Shown here one piece after another: positions 1-5,436 of a DNA stretch of 5,436 bases. The notes under the pieces are model-generated. The model searched no databases, was not told the DNA's origin, and saw only the letters and a list, made by a program, of their open reading frames with translations. The stretch covers positions 1 to 5,436 of the forward strand of contig JAFNGP010000091.1 in the NCBI GenBank assembly GCA_017885175.1. Reading direction: 5' to 3'. Position 1 is the first letter of the stretch, and each line of letters opens with the position of its first letter. The DNA comes from a bacterium. GTDB lineage: Bacteria; Krumholzibacteriota; Krumholzibacteriia; Krumholzibacteriales; Krumholzibacteriaceae. The position numbers were made by a program, and so were the translations under genes.

Positions 1-206
1 TTCTGGACGCCGGGAATCGTCTGGACCTTCTCGATGACGAACCGGCCGATCTCGTTGAACGTCGATCCGTCCACGACGGCGATCATGTCGTAAGGTCCCG
101 ATACGGCGTGCACGATTTCGACGTGCTGCATCTTGGAGAGCGTGCTGTACACTTCCCCGGCGACGCCCGCCGCGAGATTGATGAGAACGAACGCCTTGGC
201 CCTCAT
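1..206 (-). CDS. Stand-alone Lrp/AsnC ligand-binding (RAM) domain protein, 3' end cut by window edge
   Basis: The first 68 residues are visible, starting at ATG 206-204, and the frame is still open at position 1. The protein begins directly with MRAKAFVLIN, so the helix-turn-helix of full-length Lrp/AsnC regulators is absent. The visible order fits the beta-alpha-beta-beta-alpha part of the RAM fold: strand about 5-11, helix about 16-26, strand 28-36, the conserved G-x-Y-D turn at residues 37-40 (GPYD), strand 41-46, and helix 50-62 ending in IPGV. The final strand lies outside the window. Stand-alone RAM proteins are usually about 75-100 residues, so perhaps 10-30 are missing. RAM domains bind amino acids or other small effectors and form dimers and octamers. 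Without a DNA-binding domain it may modulate a full-length Lrp paralogue or act as a metabolite sensor; that role is inferred. An AGGAGG lies just upstream and a good promoter about 50 bp upstream. It is transcribed divergently from the STT3-like gene. Confidence 0.88.
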   Translation of the reverse strand, partial: MRAKAFVLINLAAGVAGEVYSTLSKMQHVEIVHAVSGPYDMIAVVDGSTFNEIGRFVIEKVQTIPGVQ

Positions 207-211
207 GGAAC

Positions 212-217
212 CCTCCT
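212..217 (-). promoter_or_regulatory. Ribosome binding site of the RAM-domain gene
   Basis: The minus strand reads AGGAGG at 217-212, a complete Shine-Dalgarno core five bases before the ATG at 206-204. This supports 206 as the true start, and so supports the absence of a DNA-binding domain. Confidence 0.85.
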
Positions 218-239
218 CTCGAACCTCCCGAACGAGTGC

Positions 240-268
240 TTGAGCGCGCGCGGCCATTATGGCAGAAT
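240..268 (+). promoter_or_regulatory. Weak candidate promoter for the STT3-like gene
   Basis: TTGAGC at 240-245 (4 of 6 matches) and CAGAAT at 263-268 (4 of 6 matches) are separated by 17 bases, pointing toward the gene that starts at 357. Predicted transcription would begin near 275, giving a leader of about 80 bases. The spacer overlaps the -10 box of the opposing promoter, so the two would exclude each other if both are real. The match is weak and is included because no better plus-strand candidate is visible in the 150-bp gap. Confidence 0.25.
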
Positions 269-284
269 GGAACGGCGTTTTCAA
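256..284 (-). promoter_or_regulatory. Sigma70-like promoter for the RAM-domain gene
   Basis: The minus strand carries TTGAAA at 284-279 (5 of 6 matches to TTGACA). A 17-base spacer follows, then CATAAT at 261-256 (5 of 6 matches to TATAAT). Both boxes stand out as AT-rich in a GC-rich context. Transcription would begin near position 249, giving a leader of about 43 bases before the ATG at 206. A small inverted repeat, GCGTT-TTC-AACGC at 275-287, covers the -35 box and could be an operator, but I have no evidence for a regulator that binds it. Confidence 0.65.
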
Positions 285-345
285 CGCGTTTCGGGCGCCG
301 GCCCGTCTCGAAGAGGCCGCGGGGAGATCGAAGGAAGCCCGCTCC

Positions 346-350
346 GGGAG
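346..350 (+). promoter_or_regulatory. Ribosome binding site that sets the STT3-like start at 357
   Basis: GGGAG at 346-350 lies six bases before ATG 357. The earlier in-frame ATGs at 108 and 267 lack a comparable site. They would add an arginine-rich, low-quality leader, and the one at 108 would also run antisense through the RAM-domain gene. Starting at 357 places a hydrophobic segment at the N-terminus. Confidence 0.6.
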
Positions 351-356
351 AATCCG

Positions 357-2708
357 ATGGATCGAAAGCTCTTTATCGTTATGCTCGTGGCGCTTTTCTG
401 TCTCGCCAACGTCACGCGCGCGGCGTATCGCGCGCGGATCGAGCAGCCTCGCTTCGCGGCCGAGGGAGCGGCTCATCTCCGGTACACGGAGATGGTCGCG
501 GAGGGAAAGCCGATTCCCGCCCTCGACGTGCGCGCGCAGTGGCCCGAGGGGCTTCGCGTGTTCCGCGAAACATCTCCCGCGATGGAATACCTCGTGGGCT
601 GGACCTATCGGCTCATCCCGGGCCACAAACCCGAACTGCCGGTCTTCATACGGTACTTCACCGCGTTCTTCTTTTCCCTCGCGATTCTGCCGCTTGCGCT
701 CCTCTCGGCGAGGCTCTGGAAAAGCCTCGGAGCGGGTCTTCTCACCGCGCTCCTTTTCGCGGCCGCCCTCCCGCTCGTCGCGCGCTCGAGCGGATTCGAC
801 TATATCAGGGAGAACGTCGCCTTGCCGCTCATCGCCTTTCACCTGTTCTTCTACGTCTCGGCCTGCGCGGGAGGCGGCGCCGCGATGCCGGTCCTTTCGG
901 GCGTTTTTCTCTTCGCGGCGCTCGCGTCATGGCAGGGCGCGCAGTTCTATCTCGCGCCGTTTCTCGCTTTCGTCCTTTTTCGAGGGATCGTCGTCGACGC
1001 GACCTCTTGCGAACGCCGCGCGGCGCGTTTGCTCGTATGCGCCGTCGCGGCCGCCGGCACGATCGTTCCTTTCCTTCGCGAGAGCCGGTTCCTGCTCTCG
1101 ATACCGGCGGCGCTCGCCGCCGCCGTCCTCGCGGTCGATCTCCTGGCGCCGCGCATTATCGGGCGTCGGACGCGGCGGGCGGGGAAGGGCGCGAAGCCGG
1201 ACGCGGCAAGCCCCCGCGCGGCGAAGGCGGCGATCGCGGCGCTCGCCGTCGCCGCGGTCATTGCGCCGGGCATCCTTTCGGGGAAGCACTTCGCCTCCTA
1301 CGCGCATTTCTTCGATCTCGTGCTGTACAAGCTGCGGTACCTGAGGAAACCGGACGATCCGCGGCTTCTTCCCTTCGACGCCCGGGCCTTCTGGGTGGGA
1401 CCGTTCAACTCCCCGGACGCGCTCCACTTCTTCGTGTTCGCGCTGCCGGCGCTGCTCCTCCTTCCGGGCCCCCTTACGCTTCTCGTCTGGCGGGCCCGGC
1501 GGCGCGAGTCCGAGGCGCAGATCGTCCTCGCCTTTCTGGCCGTTTTCTTTTTCCTGTTCCTCCTTATGCAGCGGCTTCTTCCCCTGTTCGGATTCTTCGC
1601 CGCGATCGCGGCGGGAGGCAACGTCTTCCTGTTTCTGCAGACCCGGAGCCCCCGTAGATTCGCGACCCCCGCGTTTCTCGTCTCGATCGCCGTCCTCGCG
1701 GTCTTTCTGTTTCAGGATTTCGGTTGGGAGGGGAAACGCGATTACTGGCGCCGGATCGCCCGGACGATCAAGGTGCCCGCGCGCGCCAGGTTCACGGTCT
1801 ACCCGGAGGCGAGGGACGTCGAGGGGGATCTCCTCGCCTGGGTGCGCGGGAACGTCGAGCCCGGCGCGGTCGTGATGTCGCTCCATTACCTTTCCCCGCA
1901 GGTGCTCACCTACACGGGGCGCGCGACGAACCTCAACAACTTCTTCGAATCCCCGCGGCTGAGACGCAAGGCCGAGCGGCTGCTCGCGTCCCTCTACTCG
2001 AGCGAGGAGGATCTGTACCGGTTCTGCGCGGAGCAATCGAGCGACTATCTCCTCGTAAGCTGCGCGGTAGGGTGCGATCCGACGAAGGACTCCCCGCTCT
2101 ACCAGGCGGGGCTCGTCAACATGCCTCCCGGCTGCGCGGCGTATCGCCTCATGTTCGAGCCCGAAAGGCTCGCGCGATTCGATCTCGCGTACGAGAACGA
2201 GATGTACCGCGTCTTCCGGGTGGGGAGAACGGCGAGCCCGCGCGCCTGGCCGCGATCCCCGCTCTTCTACGAGAAGGATCTTCTCTGGAGCATGAGCGGC
2301 GGCATCGACCGCTTCTACGGCTCCGTGATGCGGATATACGCGCTCTCGGCGAGGGGGAAAAGGCTCGTCCTGCAGGGGAGCGAACGCGAGGGGGAAAGGG
2401 CTCTCGTCGAGGCGCTGCGGATATTCTATTTCTATCCGGCGTGGAAGACGCTCGACGGGCTCTATGCGAGACGCGCCCGCATCGATGAGCGGGAGACGGC
2501 CGCCGCATTCGCCTACCGGTACGACGCGAACCGCGCCGACGTCTGCCTCGCGCTCGCGGAGAGCAGGATCAAGCGCGGATCGACCGACGGCGTGCGGGAG
2601 ATTCTCGAGCGGTGCCTGAGGCTCCCCGCCTCGGCGCGCGACCGGGCGCTCGCGGCCGGGCTGCTCGCGGGCCTGGAGAACGCGGCGCAGCCGCCGCCGG
2701 AACGCTGA
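357..2708 (+). CDS. STT3/PglB-like GT-C membrane protein with divergent catalytic motifs
   Basis: This 783-residue protein has about 12-13 hydrophobic segments (roughly 4-19, 98-120, 122-142, 150-170, 176-213, 222-240, 247-264, 289-306, 353-378, 387-427, 435-453), then a soluble C-terminal region of about 330 residues. Several landmarks follow the STT3/PglB order. A first loop contains an acidic residue (E36, in AAEGAAHLRY) and a D-x-x-x-Q-x-P-x-G stretch at 57-65. RSSGFDYIRE at 143-152 resembles the second acidic motif (SYDNE in eukaryotic STT3). LASWQG at 189-194 resembles the tryptophan-glycine element. R406 lies in a segment like the arginine-bearing helix. VVMSLHYLSPQV...TGR at 505-522 aligns with the WWDYG region. 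WWDYG itself is replaced by LHYLS (509-513). Residues about 675-775 look like degenerate TPR helices. Oligosaccharyltransferases move lipid-linked glycans to asparagine on the outer face of the membrane; here that activity is uncertain. Another GT-C glycosyltransferase is possible. The gene runs convergently with the TPR gene. Confidence 0.82.
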   Translation: MDRKLFIVMLVALFCLANVTRAAYRARIEQPRFAAEGAAHLRYTEMVAEGKPIPALDVRAQWPEGLRVFRETSPAMEYLVGWTYRLIPGHKPELPVFIRYFTAFFFSLAILPLALLSARLWKSLGAGLLTALLFAAALPLVARSSGFDYIRENVALPLIAFHLFFYVSACAGGGAAMPVLSGVFLFAALASWQGAQFYLAPFLAFVLFRGIVVDATSCERRAARLLVCAVAAAGTIVPFLRESRFLLSIPAALAAAVLAVDLLAPRIIGRRTRRAGKGAKPDAASPRAAKAAIAALAVAAVIAPGILSGKHFASYAHFFDLVLYKLRYLRKPDDPRLLPFDARAFWVGPFNSPDALHFFVFALPALLLLPGPLTLLVWRARRRESEAQIVLAFLAVFFFLFLLMQRLLPLFGFFAAIAAGGNVFLFLQTRSPRRFATPAFLVSIAVLAVFLFQDFGWEGKRDYWRRIARTIKVPARARFTVYPEARDVEGDLLAWVRGNVEPGAVVMSLHYLSPQVLTYTGRATNLNNFFESPRLRRKAERLLASLYSSEEDLYRFCAEQSSDYLLVSCAVGCDPTKDSPLYQAGLVNMPPGCAAYRLMFEPERLARFDLAYENEMYRVFRVGRTASPRAWPRSPLFYEKDLLWSMSGGIDRFYGSVMRIYALSARGKRLVLQGSEREGERALVEALRIFYFYPAWKTLDGLYARRARIDERETAAAFAYRYDANRADVCLALAESRIKRGSTDGVREILERCLRLPASARDRALAAGLLAGLENAAQPPPER

Positions 2709-2714
2709 CGTTTC
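2709..2714. other. Six-base convergent gene junction without visible terminator
   Basis: The plus-strand stop TGA (2706-2708) and the minus-strand stop (TGA read from 2717-2715) are separated by six bases. I see no hairpin followed by a T-run on either strand near the junction. A short GCGGC-GCA-GCCGC stem at 2682-2694 has no T-tract after it. Termination may be Rho-dependent, or the two transcripts may overlap at their 3' ends. Confidence 0.7.
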
Positions 2715-4865
2715 TCACGGGTCCTCGATCGGGCTCGCCGCGGTGTCCGGCCGGGAGGGATACCAGATCCCCAGCTTCTTCTCGAGCCTCTCGATATGCA
2801 TCGGCGCCGCCGAATAGACGGGGTCGAAATCGCGCGCGAGACGCATGTGGTGGAGCGCTTCCCTGTATTTCCCGAGCTTGTCGAGAACGATCCCCATGTT
2901 GAAGTGAAGGCTCGATTCGTAGGGGTAGAGCGTCAGCGCCCCGGCGAGGATCTCGCGCGCTTTCTCCGCGCGCCCCAGTTTCATCTCGATCGTGGCGAGG
3001 TTGTTGTACGCCCTCCAATCGTGGGGGTAGGTCTCGATCGCGCGCTCGTACAGCGCCCTGGCTTCGTCGAGCCGGTTCGCCGTTTGAAGCTCCGCGCCCC
3101 TGTTGAGGAGCGCCGAGACGAGATTCCGGACGTTCTGCTCGTCTCGAGGCTCGAGGGCGAGCGCGGTTTCGTAGGCGGCGACGGCCGGTTCGTAGCGGTT
3201 GCCGTTGTTGAGAGCGAATCCGAGCCGTTTCCAGAAGGCGACGCTCTCGGGATGGGCGACGGTGAGCGTTTCGAGCTGGGCGATCGCCTCGGAGTACCAG
3301 CGATTCGCGATGAGCGCCTCCGCGAGATCCAGTCGTTCGCGCTCTCCGTCCGGTCTGAGCTCATGGGCGCCGAGGTAATGCGTTATCGCTTCCGGGTACT
3401 CCTCCCGCTTCATCGCGATCCGTCCGAGGCGCGATTTCGCGAGAGCGTTCGAAGGATTCTTCTCCGCGGAGGCGAGATACCACGCGCGCGCCTTTTCGAA
3501 TTCTTCCCGCTCGAGGGCGAAATCGGCGATGATCATTTCCGCCCGGCCCGGAGCGAGATCGAGTCCGAAAAGGCGCTTTTCCGCCAGCCGCGGCGACATG
3601 TCGACGAGCACGAGAGGGATCGTGTGGAAGAGGCCGGCGAAGAACAGCGCGAGGATGGCCCGCTTGAGGCGCTCCGTCCGGGCGAACTCGCGCGCGAGCC
3701 CCCAGAGCGCACAGATCGAGAGCGCCGGTCCCGTCACGGCGAGCATGGGCCATCCGAGGCCCCCGTCGACGAGATCCGCGCCGAGGATGAATCCGGCGAG
3801 GGCGCCCAGGGCGCACGCCGCAAGAAACGCGCGCTCTCCGGGGGCGGCGCCGGGCGGGGCGTCCTGCGCCCTTTTCCGGGCGCCGGCCGCGAGGAGAAGG
3901 ACCGCCGCGACCGAAGCGGGTCCCGCGATCAGAAGCGCGTTGAGAGCGTTCGCGAGCGCGTGCCGGCCGAAAGAGAGCCTCATCCCGAACGCAACCGCCT
4001 GCTCGAGTCCCGGCCTCTTCGCGATCATCGCATAGGCGATCTCCGCGGCCGCCAGACAGAGAACGAACAGGGCGCCGGCGGCGAGCGATCGCTTTCGCGA
4101 GCCGGGAGCCCGATCCCCGCGCACGAGCAGATAGACGAAGGCGGGCGCGAGAAACGCGGCCGAGAAATGCGAAAGGATAGCGACGGCGAGCAGGACGGCG
4201 GGAAGCGCGAGCGGGCATCTGCCTCTCAGGAAGCGGATGGATTCCGTAACGAAGCCGAGCGTCGCGACGATCGCGATCTGGACCGTGCCGCCGGCGCCGA
4301 AGAAGAGCGCGACGAAGCCGCCCGAAAGAAGCACGGCGGCCGCGGGGCGTTCGAGGCCGTCCGTTTCGTCCCCGCCGAAAAGGAGTCCCGCCGCGCGGAT
4401 CGCGAGCACGGCGTAGATCGCGCCCGCGAAGACGCTGGTGAAGGTGAGAATGGAATCCGCGTTCGAGAGAAAGACGCCGTTCATGAACCGGTAGATCGCG
4501 TGCTGGATGAACGTCCCGAGCGGCGCTTCGGGCCGGTATGCGCCCGTTTCGAGCGCGGCGCTCAGGGAGAACCGCTCCCCCCAGAGCTCGGTGCGGGACC
4601 GAAGGAGCCACAGGAGAAGCGCCGATACTGCCGCGACCGTGGCGAATCGCGCGGTGCGCGAGCGCATGCGCGGGATACAACGGAACGGATCCGGCGCCGA
4701 TTTCACGAACATCTGCGGAACGACGACGATCGCGAGCGCGAGCGCGACGAGCGGGGAGAGCGCTCCCCACGCGCCGATCCCCCACAGCGCGCCAATCTTG
4801 AGGAACGACGCGAAAAGGGCGACCGCGATGAACCCCGCGGGCAGTATGACCCAGAATCGCTTCAT
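2715..4865 (-). CDS. Polytopic membrane protein with C-terminal TPR array (TMTC-like architecture)
   Basis: This 716-residue protein has 10-11 hydrophobic segments in residues 1-421 (about 5-24, 27-51, 74-90, 138-163, 174-212, 218-247, 260-281, 304-327, 346-364, 371-391, 400-421). About seven tetratricopeptide repeats follow at roughly 441-474, 475-508, 509-542, 543-576, 577-617, 618-651 and 652-685. Typical TPR positions are visible, such as the A-x-x-x-Y-x-x-A-L spacing and the P at 32-34-residue intervals. The loop after the third segment has WGERFSLSAALETG at 95-108 followed by PLGTF at 115-119. That resembles the first loop of GT-C glycosyltransferases, with E97 as a possible acidic site. 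ILSHFSAAFLAPA at 230-242 also fits that superfamily. A membrane core plus TPRs is the layout of TMTC O-mannosyltransferases, but enzymatic activity is unproven and the protein could be a scaffold. The start is ATG 4865-4863, with GGAGAAG five bases upstream. It overlaps the symporter stop by four bases. Confidence 0.87.
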   Translation of the reverse strand: MKRFWVILPAGFIAVALFASFLKIGALWGIGAWGALSPLVALALAIVVVPQMFVKSAPDPFRCIPRMRSRTARFATVAAVSALLLWLLRSRTELWGERFSLSAALETGAYRPEAPLGTFIQHAIYRFMNGVFLSNADSILTFTSVFAGAIYAVLAIRAAGLLFGGDETDGLERPAAAVLLSGGFVALFFGAGGTVQIAIVATLGFVTESIRFLRGRCPLALPAVLLAVAILSHFSAAFLAPAFVYLLVRGDRAPGSRKRSLAAGALFVLCLAAAEIAYAMIAKRPGLEQAVAFGMRLSFGRHALANALNALLIAGPASVAAVLLLAAGARKRAQDAPPGAAPGERAFLAACALGALAGFILGADLVDGGLGWPMLAVTGPALSICALWGLAREFARTERLKRAILALFFAGLFHTIPLVLVDMSPRLAEKRLFGLDLAPGRAEMIIADFALEREEFEKARAWYLASAEKNPSNALAKSRLGRIAMKREEYPEAITHYLGAHELRPDGERERLDLAEALIANRWYSEAIAQLETLTVAHPESVAFWKRLGFALNNGNRYEPAVAAYETALALEPRDEQNVRNLVSALLNRGAELQTANRLDEARALYERAIETYPHDWRAYNNLATIEMKLGRAEKAREILAGALTLYPYESSLHFNMGIVLDKLGKYREALHHMRLARDFDPVYSAAPMHIERLEKKLGIWYPSRPDTAASPIEDP

Positions 4866-5436
4866 TCGCTCTTCTCCGCTCTTCGGAGCGTTCCCTCGGT
4901 CGCCGCCACGATGACCGCCGCCGACGAGTCGCCGGTGACGTTCACGACCGTTCTGCACATGTCGAGGATACGGTCGACGCCGAGGATGAGCGCGATTCCC
5001 TCGAGCGGTATCCCGACCGACGTGAGCACCATGGTGAGCGTGATGATCCCGACGCTCGGCACGCCCGCCGTCGCGATCGACGACAGCGTCGCCATGAGAA
5101 CGATCGTGAGCTGGTCGGGGATGGTCAACGCGATCCCGTAGACCTGCGCGATGAAAACGGCGGCGACCCCCTGGTAGAGGGCGGTGCCGTCCATGTTGAT
5201 CGTGGCGCCGAGCGGAAGCACGAAGCTCGTGATGTCTTTCGGCACGCCGAGACTCTCCTCGGTGACCTGCATGTTGACGGGAAGGGTCGCGTTGCTCGAC
5301 GACGTCGTGAAGGCGATGAGCTGCACGGGGCGCATTCCCTTGAAGAAGGTGAGCGGGTTCATCCGCGCGAAGGTCCATACGGCGAGCGAATAGACCGCTC
5401 CCATGTGGATGGCGAGCCCCGCGAGCACGACGAGCG
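4862..5436 (-). CDS. Dicarboxylate/amino acid:cation symporter (DAACS family), C-terminal half, probably acidic amino acid type
   Basis: The visible part is 190 residues plus a stop at 4864-4862. The frame is open at the right edge, so roughly the N-terminal 200-230 residues are missing (family members are usually about 400-430 long). It carries the transport core. The HP1 hairpin has TSSSNATLP (SSS at 5302-5294). TM7 has the sodium-site motif NMDGT (5197-5183). HP2 has TAGVPSVG. TM8 has DRILDMCRTVVNVTGD (4975-4928). These align with GltPh residues N310, D312, D394, R397, T398, N401 and D405. The Asp at the GltPh D394 position contacts the substrate amino group; E. coli DctA has Ser in the corresponding DRFMSEAR stretch. 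The Asp plus the retained Arg favour sodium-coupled glutamate/aspartate uptake over C4-dicarboxylates. The protein sits in the inner membrane. It is likely co-transcribed with the downstream TPR gene through an ATGA overlap. Its promoter lies outside the window. Confidence 0.93.
   Translation of the reverse strand, partial: LVVLAGLAIHMGAVYSLAVWTFARMNPLTFFKGMRPVQLIAFTTSSSNATLPVNMQVTEESLGVPKDITSFVLPLGATINMDGTALYQGVAAVFIAQVYGIALTIPDQLTIVLMATLSSIATAGVPSVGIITLTMVLTSVGIPLEGIALILGVDRILDMCRTVVNVTGDSSAAVIVAATEGTLRRAEKSE
4871..4888 (-). promoter_or_regulatory. Ribosome binding site of the TPR gene, partly inside a small hairpin
   Basis: GGAGAAG at 4877-4871 is the Shine-Dalgarno for ATG 4865. In the mRNA, CUCCG (4888-4884), loop AAGAG (4883-4879) and CGGAG (4878-4874) can form a perfect five-pair stem that takes in the GGAG of this site. 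Both lie inside the last codons of the symporter gene. A ribosome finishing the symporter would open the stem, which fits translational coupling. The stem is short, so the effect may be modest. Confidence 0.5.

Noticed and set aside
108..356. N-terminal extension of the STT3-like protein by 83 residues
   Set aside because: The extension would overlap the RAM-domain gene antisense and cover both promoters. It encodes an arginine-rich stretch without a domain, and the start at 357 has a well-placed GGGAG.
236..1657. Second long plus-strand open frame (473 codons) overlapping the STT3-like gene
   Set aside because: It is an arginine- and proline-rich product from an alternative frame of a high-GC gene. 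The frame starting at 357 gives clear membrane segments and STT3-like motifs.
927..2036. Long minus-strand open frame (369 codons) inside the STT3-like gene
   Set aside because: The product is highly charged and low in complexity, with no recognisable domain and no convincing ribosome binding site. It is an antisense shadow.
2682..2694. GCGGC-GCA-GCCGC stem near the end of the STT3-like gene as an intrinsic terminator
   Set aside because: No T-tract follows the stem, and such short GC stems are expected by chance in sequence of this composition.
2796..5141. Very long plus-strand open frame (781 codons) antisense to the TPR gene and symporter
   Set aside because: The translation is dominated by R, E, D and G with no hydrophobic or domain pattern. 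It mirrors the GC-rich codons of the opposite strand, where a membrane protein and TPRs are clearly encoded.
4866..5378. N-terminal extension of the TPR membrane protein into the symporter gene
   Set aside because: The same strand in another frame encodes an unmistakable symporter C-terminus. The extension is rich in R, H and D without pattern, and ATG 4865 has a good ribosome binding site.
1..5436. CRISPR array, tRNA/rRNA, insertion sequence or attachment site
   Set aside because: I see no regularly spaced repeats, cloverleaf sequence, transposase motif, or terminal inverted or target-site repeats. Nearly all bases are accounted for by four coding regions.

Overview
This is a high-GC bacterial window. 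It is gene-dense, with G/C-rich third codon positions, AGGAGG-type ribosome binding sites and a sigma70-like promoter. I cannot fix the lineage from the sequence alone. Envelope proteins that fuse a polytopic membrane domain to TPR repeats would fit a GC-rich Gram-negative-type bacterium, but that is inference. I see no tRNA, rRNA, CRISPR array, insertion sequence or prophage gene.

Layout from left to right. (1) Positions 206 down to 1, minus strand: the start of a small stand-alone Lrp/AsnC ligand-binding (RAM) domain protein without a DNA-binding domain, cut by the window edge. (2) Positions 207-356: a 150-bp divergent intergenic region with a good minus-strand promoter (TTGAAA, 17 bp, CATAAT) and a weak overlapping plus-strand candidate. 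(3) Positions 357-2708, plus strand: a 783-residue membrane protein with about 12-13 transmembrane segments and a large C-terminal soluble part. Its motif layout resembles STT3/PglB oligosaccharyltransferases, but the WWDYG signature is replaced. (4) A 6-bp tail-to-tail gap. (5) Positions 4865 down to 2715, minus strand: a 716-residue protein with 10-11 membrane segments followed by about seven TPRs, an architecture like TMTC-type O-mannosyltransferases. (6) Positions 5436 down to 4862, minus strand: the C-terminal half of a glutamate/aspartate-type sodium symporter (DAACS family). It overlaps the start of gene 5 by 4 bp (ATGA), so the two are probably co-transcribed and translationally coupled.

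The most interesting feature is the tail-to-tail pair of large GT-C-like membrane proteins. Both appear to combine a membrane core with a C-terminal helical-repeat or TPR region predicted to lie outside the membrane. One is STT3-like but lacks the acceptor-binding WWDYG. The other is TMTC-like and is tied to an acidic amino acid symporter. Their roles in protein or surface glycosylation are hypotheses, and no glycan biosynthesis genes lie in the window.
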